Assembly (NCBI RefSeq): GCF_030272615.1
Contig: NC_081415.1
Span: forward strand, 378,435,892 to 378,499,891
Length of the DNA: 64,000 bases
Direction: 5' to 3'
Origin: Cryptomeria japonica
Taxonomy: Eukaryota; Streptophyta; Pinopsida; Cupressales; Cupressaceae
A program made the position numbers and the translations under genes. The notes beneath the pieces were generated by a model. That model ran no database searches and was not told the DNA's origin. It saw only the letters and a list, made by a program, of their open reading frames with translations. Each line of letters opens with the position of its first letter. Positions within the stretch are counted from its first letter, which is position 1. This document shows, one piece after another, positions 11,701-21,942 of this stretch.

Positions 11701-13141
11701 ATATCAACTTAGGACTAAGAATAATTGATTTGTCTTTTCTTGAAAAACTTGGTGAAATCTGGTCTTTCTTGATCTATTAGTGAAACAACTAGGTGTATGA
11801 TCTTTGTTATTTCTTTAGTGCCAATGTTCATTGATTCTATGGTCTCAATCAATATTGAAGATCTTTCCTCATAATGTTCAGGAAGAGTGTCAAGTCTCTC
11901 ATCCTTTGGTGCCTCTGAGAGGTTTTCACCATTGGATACACCCTTTCTTTTTACTTTTTCATGATCTAATACTGCCATTGTATGGTTTTCACTAATAGAT
12001 CCATTGTTTTTTTCATTCATTTTGTGACTAAGAGACTTGGCCCTCCCCTAATTGTAAGCTTTTTTATTGAATTTCACTGGTGGATCTTGTTTCAAGATTA
12101 ATAGAATAAAGATAGTGAGCAATAGCATCATCATTTGGAAAGGTGGCTATATCAAGAGGTTCCTTTTGTTCCCTATCAATGAGTTCTGGATATACCAAGG
12201 GTAAGGAATCGTCAAATTGGTTAAGGTCAAAGGTAGTAATGATCATAATGGAAATATTGTCAATATTTTCAATAGTAAAGTTGAGGTCTATGATGTTACT
12301 CTCCTTAAGATCGCGTATGTCGATTGGTATCTGATTGTCCTCACTAGAGTCATTGTAAAAAATGTTGTGATCCCAATTCAAATGGTTGAGACCTTGAGAT
12401 TTATCCCTTATAGAGTATAGGTACATATGTTTGTACCAAATCAATGTCTTTCTCTTTACAGGATTCTTTAGAAGGTGAATCCCATTCCCATTCATTTGAG
12501 TCTATTTCAAAACCAACTTGTAATCTGAGAATTTGTTCATAAATATTTTGAGTGGGTTTTACTTTTATCTCTTCTTTGTATCGTATTCCTATCTTTTCTC
12601 TTGTATTGGAGGAAGTAGGTTGTATTGGTTTCACAATGCCTTGTTTTTTCATTTTCCTATAGGCCCTTTCCCATCGTATCCCACCTTTTGCATGATCTTG
12701 AATCTGTTACCATATTGATCTGTTGGTAACCTAATATTTAAGGCCTCTTCTTTCGATTCATCTTCGTCTTTGTACAACCATTGTAGGATATATTTGTCAT
12801 CATTTTCATCAACTAGAGTACCTTATTTTACAAATTCACCATTAAAAACGTTGATTGGCTATGAAGATTGTTGTTTGGATGTTGATGGTTTTCTATATGA
12901 CCTTGGAGAAATTGGTAAATTTGAGAGACACAATGAATTCTCAAAGTAATACTCTCCAATTCCTCTGTCTTTCAATCAAATTTTTTCTCCAAAATTTTTG
13001 ATAAAGAATTGAATGGACTTTCATTACTTGAGGAACTAGAAGTAAGAGTCTCTCCTTGTTATGTGGTACAATAATACCTTGGACTGGTTTGAGGTTGTTG
13101 CAGTGTTGAAAGGAATTAGAGTCTACTGAAATTGTAATTTC
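11701..13141 (-). pseudogene. Linker region between protease and RT of element A
   Basis: This 1.4-kb acidic, low-complexity coding remnant has no known domain. It matches the equivalent region of element T in short blocks: LPLVYPELIDREQ versus LSLVHPELIDCTL, and LDTLPEHYEERSSILIE versus LGILPSHFQERSSILIE. The shared blocks show it was once translated. Frameshifts and stops interrupt it throughout. Its function in Tat elements is not known to me. Confidence 0.65.
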
Positions 13142-13516
13142 CTATCCATTATAAGGAAATTGCAAACATTGGTGGTATGTTGATGGTACTGCTTGGATTT
13201 CATGAATCCAAGGTCTACCCAAGAGCATGTTGTAAGATAATTCTTTGTCTAGGACTTGGCACATTATATCCTTTTGAGTTGGTCCTACTCTGATTGGTAA
13301 TACCACTAGTCCTTCAGAGGATCTTTCTTCATCATTATAAGCCTTTATGATGATATTTCTTTTTGGATCTATTAGATTTTCTAAAAATCCTAATGCACAA
13401 ATAAGAGTTAAGGTACATATATTTAAACTAGATCCTCCATCTATTAGAATACATTTGACTTGATGTTTATAGATTAGGACCTCAATATGAAGTAGAGAAT
13501 TATGTGGATGAGTCAA
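13142..13516 (-). pseudogene. Aspartic protease domain of element A
   Basis: The minus-strand frame contains CILIDGGSSLNIC, the active-site region of Gypsy proteases with DGG in place of the common DSG/DTG, a form usual in this lineage. Further blocks are GLVVLPIRVGP, NMLLGRPWIHEIQAVPST and YHQCLQFPYNG, all mirrored in element T (30200-30540). The domain would release mature capsid and enzymes from the polyprotein. The local frame is open, but it is isolated by stops on both sides. Confidence 0.8.
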
Positions 13517-13899
13517 GGATACACCATCCTTCTCAAAAAATGATAGATAATGAGATGTAGTTCAATATTCCACCATGGCTTGGGATTGAGTGGTATCCAA
13601 ATTGGTAGGTATTGTGGTATTCAATAGAACATTTTCTAAAATGCTTTTGTGTGTGGGGGTGATATTTTGAAAAATCTCTAATATGAATGTTTGTGCTAGA
13701 GTCTTTTATAATTCATCCACTATGCTATATTGATTTCAAGGAGGAGATGTTTTGGATGTGGTACCTTTCAAAATGGCATTAGCTTGACCTCTTTTAGTCA
13801 CATTTATTGGAGTGTTTTCTTATTTCTCTTTGATTTTCATATTACTAATTTGTGAGTCAGATACTAAAAGGTGGTTAATTACATTGTCATAGATATAGT

Positions 13900-15387
13900 T
13901 TACCTTGTTCCCTTTGTTGTTTGATGAAGATGGTCCTCCTTTTTGTAATTTGGAAAAGGATATTTAAAGGCTCCATTTTTATCATTTGTCTTATGTCCCT
14001 CAACAATTATGTCACCTTTATCTATTAAATCTTGTACCGAATGTTTTAATCTTTGAAAATCATTTGTTCTATGCCAATTGCTTCTATGGAAATCATAATA
14101 ATGCACGTCATTCCACCATGATGGTTTGACTCTTAGTTAAAAATATTGTGTAATTATTTAAAAGCTAATTCAAGTGTCTGCCCCAAAGGTGTGAACTTCT
14201 GTGAGTGGATTAGGGGTAGTTTAGGTCTATTGTTCTCTTGATCATTCGTGGGTGTGGTACTTGATAGATTTAGATGGGTTGTTTTGGTTTCACATTGCAT
14301 GCATCAACCACACCGTCATTAACAATGTTTTTATTCCTTGTCCAAATTTTGATTTATCATTATTGTTATTGTTATTAGGATTAGTAGAAGACTTTTCCCC
14401 TTCTTTGTAAATCTTTATTTCCCCTTTCTTTACCAAGGCTTCTTCAATTTTGATTCCATTCTCAATGATTTTATTGAAGTTAGGTGGGCATTTCAATTGA
14501 AGTACATATCTCATCTCATTGTTTAGGTTGTGGATAAAAATTTCCATCTTCTCTTGCTTGGGTATGTGTCGAGGATATTTGGTAAATAATTGTCTCCATC
14601 TTTGTAAGAAAGTGAGAAAAGGCTCTCCACTTTTTTGTCCTACATTGCATAGATGAAGCATGGTCACTTCATGTTCAATGTTGTATGAATAGTGAGTGAC
14701 AAATTTGTCTATTAATTCCACAAATGATTTGATATCGGGAGTAAGTTCTGAGAACCTTTCCATGGCTTGTCCTCCTAAGATCCTTGGGAATAACCTCATT
14801 AAGTAAGTGCCATTATGTGATACCTCCATGCTTGTTGCACAAAACTCTCTAACATGGTCTTGTGGATCCGTTTTGCCCCTATATTTGTCATATTTAGGGA
14901 TTTCAAAATTAGGAGGAAATGGAATCATTCATAAGCTCCTATCAAAAGGGTATGTGCATATGTCTTCGAAGAAGTATGTCTTTGTTGTTCCTCTTTACAT
15001 GCCAAGCATTTATTGTTAGAGGGCTTGAATTTGTTAATTCAAGGCATCTAATGGATTGTTTTCACAATTCCTTGAATCGACATCTCTTTTCCTTTGGTCC
15101 TCTTTTAATTTGGTTACATAAAAGTCAGAGGGTAGTTTAACACCTTGATGTGCCAACATGAGGAAGTATTTCTCTTTATCAGATTCTAGGACTTTTTCCA
15201 TGAATTTATGAAATTTAGGATCTTGCTGAGCTTCTTGGATCAATTCATATGTTGCCTTATCCACATCCATGTTTAAAGAACCTTTATATTTGTGAAAAAG
15301 GTTCTCCTCTCTACCTTCTATGGTTGGTTGTGTTTAATTTTCCTTCTCTTTGAGTTTTTTCTTTTGAGCTCTAGTCAATATGGGCAT
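13900..15387 (-). pseudogene. gag of element A
   Basis: The ATG at 15387-15385 begins MPILTRAQKKK, matching MPIQTRSSHKK of element T, so I choose it as the original start. An in-frame TAA follows after KEKEN. A conserved segment is FHKFMEKVLESDKEKYF. The capsid core runs from about 14928 to 14290 (EIPKYDKYRGKTDPQDHVRE; RILGGQAMERFSEL; GEPFLTFLQRWRQLF). A frameshift near 14290 leads to YDFHRSNWHRTNDFQRLKH (about 14100-14050), the Cys/His box that replaces the usual zinc knuckle in this lineage, with its first Cys lost. A capsid precursor can no longer be made. Confidence 0.85.
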
Positions 15388-15766
15388 ACAAGTGATTTTA
15401 ATTATGAATGTTCTAAATTTTTTTTTTTATTTCAAATACTTGTTTGTATCAAGTTTACAAAGTCAAAATAGGAAATTGTGGTGTTTTTCTATTGATAAGA
15501 CTATGAACGTCAAGATGTTAATGAATTTTCCCAATTTAGGATGATAGATCTTGATTTTGAAACTTAATTGATTTGACTGATCTGAATGGATAGACATAGT
15601 ATTTAATTTGTATGTGTTAAAATGTGTAATTGGGTCACTTGTTAAAATTTGGTATGTTTTGCTTAGAAAAGGATTTTGTGTCACCGTGAACCAGTTAAAT
15701 GCTAAAAAGAGTATCTGAAACAAGTTTTTGATTTTTTGTAAAATGTTAGGGATTGCCCTCTATTTC

Positions 15767-16032
15767 AAATGTGCTAGAATAAATGCATTGACAAAATTAG
15801 TATATGCACTACAATATTTGTCAAATGCACTATAATAGTGATTAAATGTGCAGTAACAAAGATTGAATGTTCTATAACAGAGACTAAATGCACCATGAAA
15901 ATGGTCAAATGTGTTATAACAGTGATCAAAATAACTATAATAGAGATCAAGTGAGCCAATATAGAAGGAAAATGTGCTAGCAATAGCGGTATATGTGCTG
16001 GTAGAGAGATCAAATGTTCTAATTTGTTGTGT
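15767..16032 (-). repeat. 21-bp tandem array 1 in element A leader
   Basis: Twelve units keep an exact 21-base register from 15781 (15781, 15802, 15823 and so on to 16012) without an indel, although sequences differ. A plus-strand unit reads AAATGCACTATAATAGTGATT. A partial unit lies just before, after the word CTATTTC. The array lies about 380 bases upstream of the gag ATG. Because 21 is a multiple of three, long frames stay open through it; I do not take these as genes. Confidence 0.85.
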
Positions 16033-17054
16033 TTTGGGAATTTTTAAGTGCTTTTTTAGATTTTCTTGATTTTCTTTGCAAGATGATTTTATGATTTTTG
16101 ACAAAAAAAACAGTAAGAAAACATGAGAAATTAGTGGGCTTAATCTAAACATCAAGTGTATGTTCTAGGATATTTTCAAACCCCAATGGTTTCTAGAAGT
16201 TTTACATAATTGAAGACACATCAATCAGACTCTCTTATTCTCAAGGGTCATTATAATATCACAAGCCACATCTTGGAATCTCCGTCAACTCAAATAGTCA
16301 TGTAACACCCTAGGGTGTGCCCATCTTTTTTCCTTTTTCCATAAGTTGACCCAAAGAGAATTTTTCCTCAATTGGATCATTTTCCTTAGAGCCTTATGGT
16401 GGCTTCTTTGGGGAGGATTCTTCCCCAACCTTGCACTATGATATTATAATGTTTGGTTACTGAATCAACTGGATTCTACACTTATGGTTTGTAATAAGGG
16501 TTTCCATTTGGTGCATTAGTGATAAACTCCCTCAAGATGCCTCCCAACCTTTAAAACAAAGACTAAATTACGCATCACAAGGATACTGGGGGAGAGATAT
16601 TAGTGAACACTACCATTGGAGGTGATTTTCATCACAACCAGATTTTATTATAGTGGGTTGGAATAACTTGGCTTTAGCTGTTCCCACTTAGGTTGTTCCC
16701 CTCTCACCCAACCTTATTGGCTACTTGGGAGGGCAAGCCTTCTAGAGGTGTTATCTTAATGCAATAAATTGAAAGAAAGAGTTTGGATTTTTGGTCACCC
16801 AATTAAAGGGAGACCATATGCCTATCACTTTACAAGCATGATAGACAATGCTCAATTAACCCTTTACTTAAGCTATATGGTTATTTAAGAGTGTAGATAA
16901 AAGAAATAAACAATTATTTTGAAAAGATCTCCATGCTAGGTCGTGCAACAGATTGTCAGTAATTTGAATTCTTCTCTATCTGGTTTTCAATTGTTATAAT
17001 TTCGCTTGCACAATAGACAAAAGCATTGATTATAAAAATTCTAGTTTCTATTTC
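16033..17054. other. Element A leader between the two arrays
   Basis: Untranslated leader of element A. No frame, hairpin or known motif stood out in this stretch. Confidence 0.5.
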
Positions 17055-17222
17055 AAATGCGCTAATACAAAAATTGAATATACCAAATTAATTGTTAAAT
17101 GCGCTACACAATTAATCAAATGTGCTAGAATAATGCTTATAGGTGCTAGAAGAACTGTTAAATGCACAATAATAGAGGTCAAATGCATCCGAGTTAAGTT
17201 GAATTCGCTAATACGAAACTTT
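17055..17222 (-). repeat. 21-bp tandem array 2 in element A leader
   Basis: Eight units in 21-base register start at 17055 (AAATGCGCTAATACAAAAATT). Like array 1 it follows CTATTTC, and unit sequences match array 1. It begins about 50 bases past the primer-binding site, so it occupies the very start of the leader. Confidence 0.8.
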
Positions 17223-17271
17223 GAATCTGTACCTGTCGAAAACTTGCAATAAAATGTTAAAATGGGGCAAG

Positions 17272-17290
17272 AGCCCCATGGTGGGCACTA
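17272..17290 (-). other. Element A primer-binding site
   Basis: The minus strand reads TAGTGCCCACCATGGGGCTC, close to the element T site TGGCGCCCATCGTAGGGGCC, with CG-to-TG type changes. It lies just inside the 5' LTR. Confidence 0.65.
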
Positions 17291-17294
17291 CAAA

Positions 17295-18195
17295 TGTGTA
17301 CTGAAATATGTTTCAATTAGATTAAAACTCTAAATACACCAATGAGACTAAATTGAAAGTAAATTTAAGAGAAAGGAATTCAAACTCAGCCCTCTTGTGA
17401 AAGTCCCATTGTCCTCTATCTGCAAGGATTTATCAAGCCATATTAGCTCTCAGATTTATGCACTTGTGGCTTTCAAAATGACAGCCTAGAGAACACGATT
17501 CAATGAAAAATGCAATAAATTCTTCATAAAATGTATGATATTAATATAGATGAGAGGCAATTTGATCTACATTATGTTATAATGCTCCATTGATCTATGA
17601 TAGATGAAAAAGGATATGATATGGTATGTAAAATGCTCAAAGATTGCTTGCTAATTACTAAAAATGCTTAAATTCCTAATGTTCTCTATTCTTAATAGCT
17701 ACTTAGCCTTGTATTTGTGCAAATGAAAGTTTATTTATAGATTCTCCAAGGCTCCTATCCTAGGTGGAAAAGATGGATAGTCAAGATTCGATTTGAGAAG
17801 ATGAATGGTTAAAAGATGGAGAAGTTGGAGAGAAAAGTTGATCATGTTTCCTTAAGAGGAACCAAGTGTTATGTGGAGGATGGAGAGGGAAAAGGAATGC
17901 CAAGTGTCCTCCCAATTGGTTGTAATGCCATGTGTCTCTTCAATTTGTTGAAGATATTTGTAAAATTAAATATTTGAGAATATTTAATTATATGAGATGC
18001 ATGTTGATGTGGCAGTTTTATGTGGCATGATAAGATGGGTTGATAAATGATGTGGAAATGATTTTACGATAAAAATAATAAATGTCATGAATCATATAAA
18101 TAAATTAAAGAATTTATTTATAGATAATGGAATTAGGCATTAATTAAATAGCATGTATTTAATTAATTTTCTCAAGCCAATTTTATGTGTATATA
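17295..18195 (-). repeat. Element A 5' LTR
   Basis: On the minus strand it starts TATATACACATAAAATTGG (an original TGTATACAC as at 3948, changed to TA) and ends CAGTACACA before the primer site, about 901 bp. A TATA-like CTATAAATAAAC lies near 17735-17746 on the minus strand and is the likely promoter. The start resembles that of the solo LTR at 20760. Confidence 0.7.
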
Positions 18196-19014
18196 GATTG
18201 TTCTTTTGTTGAATGTGTGCTTGATGGCACAGTGGGTGCTCGATTGTGCTCCATGATGCAAGAATATGAGTTGGATTCAAGATATGAGTGTGAAATGATT
18301 GGATATGAGTATGAAATTCGACATGATGATTATATGGATATGCTAAGAGTGGATGAAATACTGCATTATAATGGTGTGATCGTATGGAAAGTGGATGCAT
18401 TGATTGAAAAAGAGGGTGGTTTGAAGAGGAATTGCAAGGAGGAAGGGATTGTGAAAATGCAACACTTGGCTCAACAATGGAAGAAATGTGTCCCCAAGAG
18501 GGACAAATGTCAAGAAGGGACTTGACATGTGTCCTCAAGAATACATGTCCATTTTGGGAGGAAGCCACCCAAAATACATTTGAATTTGCTAATATTAAGG
18601 AAATTAGGGAATCATGAGTGTGCACACACATGTGAGGGGATGTTAGGATAGGATAGGATAAGGTTGGTTGGGAGGACAAGGTTGGTTAGGATAGGGGTTG
18701 GGTTAGAAGGGTAGTTTCAATTAGGAGACATGTGATCTAAAAGGAGAATTTGAATTAATAAAATATAAATAAGGGGATGGAAAAGTGGAATTAATTAATT
18801 TGATTAATTAATTCAAGGATTAGAAGAAGAGAGGTGGGGGATAATTAATTAAGAGATTAATTATTCAATTTGGATATTGGGCATTGCTTTATTTAATTAA
18901 TTTAGCCCAAAGGGATGCTTGATTTTAATTGAACAATATGAATTATTTAACTAATACAAGCAACTTAGGAGAGTTGATCTGATTCAATTAATCAATCAAA
19001 TTAAAGTGTCTACA
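18196..19014 (-). repeat. G-family Gypsy LTR, interrupted by element A
   Basis: The minus strand begins TGTAGACACTTTAATTTG at 19014. It matches the plus-strand LTR at 51790-52855 in order: start, AAAATCAAGCATCCC, the CCTATCCTATCCTAACCTCC run, GGACACATGTC repeats, and CATACTCATATCC blocks. The match stops at 18196 where element A begins, so A inserted about 820 bases into this LTR. The remaining end is not visible. Confidence 0.7.
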
Positions 19015-19036
19015 ATCACACAACAAATAAGTGAAG

Positions 19037-19440
19037 AAATTTAAAAATGGGTTATTATTTCAATGTAAATTGTTATTATTGCAATAAGTTTGGACACAAG
19101 GCATATAAGGATAATGAGTATAAATAGATATGTTAGATCTTTCAATGGATATTGCTATGTTTGTAATGGATATGGGCACAAAGCCATTGAATTCATGATT
19201 AATAAGAACTTTAGAATAAATGTGAATGGGAGTATGATGCAAAATGGTTCAAGATGCTATAAAGTAATGTTGTTGGGTGTATTATAAAATTTTGTAAAAG
19301 TAGTAAAGGAAATACTATTGGTTCAAAGTGTATAGTGGAGTCAAAAGGAAAAGGAAAATTATTTTGAGTGAAAAAAAGACTAAAGCAAATGTTGAAGGTT
19401 ATTCAACATCTACTATGGATGCAATTCCCTCTTTTGGTAA
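19037..19440 (+). pseudogene. Decayed gag fragment with three zinc knuckles
   Basis: Three CCHC-type boxes occur in order on the plus strand: CYYCNKFGHKAYKDN (from 19071, last Cys changed), CYVCNGYGHKAIEF (about 19154, last Cys changed), and CYK followed, after a one-base loss, by a box ending FCKSSKGN (about 19256-19310). Zinc knuckles bind RNA in retroelement gag proteins; tandem knuckles with CxxCNxxGH spacing are common in Copia gag. Stops and a frameshift break the frame. No capsid or pol part is recognisable next to it, so this is a fragment. Confidence 0.65.
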
Positions 19441-20754
19441 TTAACTCAAAAAACCAGGTCTAAGGGGGAGCTTTAAAAAAACATCTTTCAAACCCTCTTG
19501 GTTTGGTGTTGAGTTTCTTCTCAGCATGGTAGATGTGTGTGATGATTTTTTAGAGGTTCTAAGCATATCTTGTGGTCTGGATGCGATTCTTGATGGTTCA
19601 ACAAACAATGTACTATCTTTTTGAAACCTAACTTCTGAGTATTTATTTTTGTGATTACAATCATTTGTGCACTTGTGATTTGAGATATAAATAAAGAGTG
19701 AAGGAGCGAGATCAAGCGAAAGATTGAGGAAAGATTGTAATGTGGTAATTTAGGAATATTGTGAGATTTTTTAGTATCGATGATCATGTTATTCTCAAAG
19801 AAAATGTTTTTCAGTACATTCATGTTGATCTAGAAGAATATAATCATGAGAATATTAGGACTTTCAAGCAACACACTTTACGTGTACATCTACCATGTCA
19901 CTTGCTAATAAAATAATCCTTTAATATTTCGATAGATGCCTATACTTGGTTACAAATCTATTATTTTGGTGTAGGCTAGGAGGTTGGAATGGTTGTTGAA
20001 TTTGGCTTTACACCTATTGCTTTCATTTGCTTTATGATTTTTAAAGCCTTTTCAATGAATGTGTTTTGTGCATATCCTTATGCATTACCATGCAATCATT
20101 ACATTTCATGGGATGCAATGTCTTTGATGCATATTATTCATACATTCTATGTGCCTTTTGTATGCAGTCACATTTTTGTGTACATATCTATCAGGGCATT
20201 TCCAACAACAACAAAAGCACCTCCAACTATTTTTTTTATGAATGTTCATACCCCTTTCAATGAATCCCATTTGTGTAGGTAGGGAGGATACTGGTAAAAG
20301 TTGTTAGATTCAACTTTTCATCTAGTAATTGCATTTCTTGAGTCTCATGTTCTTGGTAATAAATTTAGGGCTAAGTACCAACCAAAACTTGTGGGATAGT
20401 AGCCATTCCCTAGCACACCCTCAACATCTCCCCACAAAAACTCTAATCTTCTTGTGGGATGTTGAGGCTACAAACACACTTTATATTTCTTTTTCAACTT
20501 TTTACTTTGTATGTCTTTTCCACCCGCTCACCCCCAAAGTGTTAAGGAATATTATCCCTCTTGCTTTTGGGATGGCAGGGCATTATAATTTTGCAAGAAT
20601 TCTTATTTTATTTGCCTCTATAAATACATATTATGGATCCCAACTTAAATTATTTTTAAATTATTTAAAAAAAAGAATCAATCATCCACATACTACAAGT
20701 TACCCTCCTTGAAATTAAAATGGGTGTATATCAATTCAATAACTATTCATCATA
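19441..20754. other. Unassigned spacer
   Basis: Non-coding by appearance. A short GGTCTAAGGGGGAGCTT at about 19458 could be an old polypurine tract linked to the gag fragment. A 127-codon open frame at 20329-20712 has no recognisable features and I do not call it. Confidence 0.4.
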
Positions 20755-20759
20755 CATAT

Positions 20760-21937
20760 TGTATACACCTAAAAATGGTCTAAAGATAATTAATTAAATA
20801 AGCAATTATTTAATTAATCCCCCTTCCCAATTTAATTGAATTCACTAAGCAATTTGATTAAATTCCCCCTTTCATCTACTTATTAATAAATCTAAGGATT
20901 TATTTAATAGGTTCATTTTCATAATCCCCTTTGATTAATTAATCAAATTAATTAATCTCCCCCCATCTTTAATTAATTCTTCTAATCCCCTAATTAATTA
21001 AAACAAATCAAGTTATTGAGAATTAATTAGTCTTATTTGAATTTTTAAAATTCAGATTACCCACATGCCTCCTAACTTCTAACCACCTAACCTAACCTCT
21101 TCTAAACCTAACCCATTCCATCTAAGCCTGGGTTTAATTAAACCTGCCTTAGCTTGCACATCCTAACCTCCTATGGTGTGGATACTCTCAAGACCCTTGA
21201 GACACATGGCATTCTTGGGCCACATGTCCCCTTTCCTTAGACACTTGCTCTCTCGTGAGCAAAGCTTCTTGACACTTGTCACCATAGAGATGGAAAATGC
21301 TCCCTTTCATCCAACCTCTCTTGGAAGCTTCTTGACACTTGTCATCATAGAGATGGAAAATGTTCCCTTTCATCCAAGCTCTCTTGAAAGATTCTTGACA
21401 CGTGTCACCATAGAGATGGTGGATGTTCCCTTTCATCCAACCCCCTCCAATTTCACCATTGATATCTTCAGACTCAATCTTGACTATTGATTCCTGTCAC
21501 CTCACCCCTGGCCTTGGAAATCCTATAAATATCCCTCATTTTGGAACAATAATCATCCCAACTCATTTGCATCTTGTGCATTGTTACTATAGGCATATAT
21601 CTCTTAGCATATCATTTGAGCATTGTTATTATAGGCAATTGCATCTTAGATCTAGCTTATTTTCTAGCATAATTGGTGAATCATGTAGCTTAATCATTCT
21701 CTTTTCTAGCTTAAATGCATCATTATCATTTCAAAGCCTCCATCTAGATGTAGTCAAGTCACTAGAATTTGCTTATCCAGATTTGAGAGCAAATCCACAC
21801 TCGCATTTATTAGGAGGCGATAGATCGATTTGCCATGGTTTTATCTTTATTTGTTTTAAAGTTGCTAACCATGCTTGTAATGATCTATTGAGTGTTTTGT
21901 GTTGCAGCTACAGGTATCACACTTCACAAGAATGACA
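20760..21937 (+). repeat. Solo LTR of a Tat-type Gypsy element
   Basis: It starts TGTATACACCTAAAAATGG and ends AAGAATGACA, flanked by CATAT on both sides (20755-20759 and 21938-21942), so insertion and LTR-LTR recombination are both supported. The last 200 bases resemble the element T LTR: TAGTCAAGTCACTAGAATTTG, ACTCGCATTTATTAGGAGGC and TTGCAGCTACAGGT. A TATA-like CCTATAAATATCC lies near 21521. Inside is a 63-bp tandem repeat. Confidence 0.8.
21265..21447 (+). repeat. 63-bp tandem repeat inside the solo LTR
   Basis: Units start at 21265, 21328 and 21391, each with TTCTTGACAC and CCATAGAGATGG (CATCATAGAG in one unit) followed by TCCCTTTCATCCAA. The period of 63 is three times 21, which may be chance. 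It lies upstream of the TATA-like element, a common place for promoter repeats. Confidence 0.8.
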
Positions 21938-21942
21938 CATAT

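Larger units (their letters stand above)
3894..18195 (-). mobile_element. Element A: Tat-lineage Ty3/Gypsy retrotransposon, minus strand
   Basis: Reading leftwards from 18195 the parts come in Gypsy order: 5' LTR (18195-17295), primer-binding site (17290-17272), a 1.9-kb leader with repeat arrays, gag (from 15387), protease, a long linker, reverse transcriptase, RNase H, a second (archaeal-type) RNase H, and integrase ending at 8564. Beyond pol lies an antisense PMD gene, a polypurine tract (3949-3962) and the first 55 bases of the 3' LTR, cut by the left Copia insertion. The second RNase H after the first, and a DGG protease motif, point to the Tat lineage. All coding parts carry stops or frameshifts, so A is not autonomous. 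It lies inside a minus-strand LTR of family G; its own target-site copies cannot be compared because its left end is hidden by the Copia. Confidence 0.85.

Noticed and set aside
15760-16155. 131-codon minus-strand frame with heptapeptide repeats (and a second, hydrophobic frame overlapping it)
   Set aside because: Both frames stay open only because the 21-bp array is a multiple of three and poor in stops; two overlapping open frames argue against either being a gene.
18140-18679. 179-codon minus-strand frame
   Set aside because: It lies in the G-family LTR and crosses its junction with element A; the matching plus-strand LTR has no equivalent open frame.
20329-20712. 127-codon plus-strand frame
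   Set aside because: No recognisable motif and ordinary non-coding composition; no homologous block elsewhere in the window.
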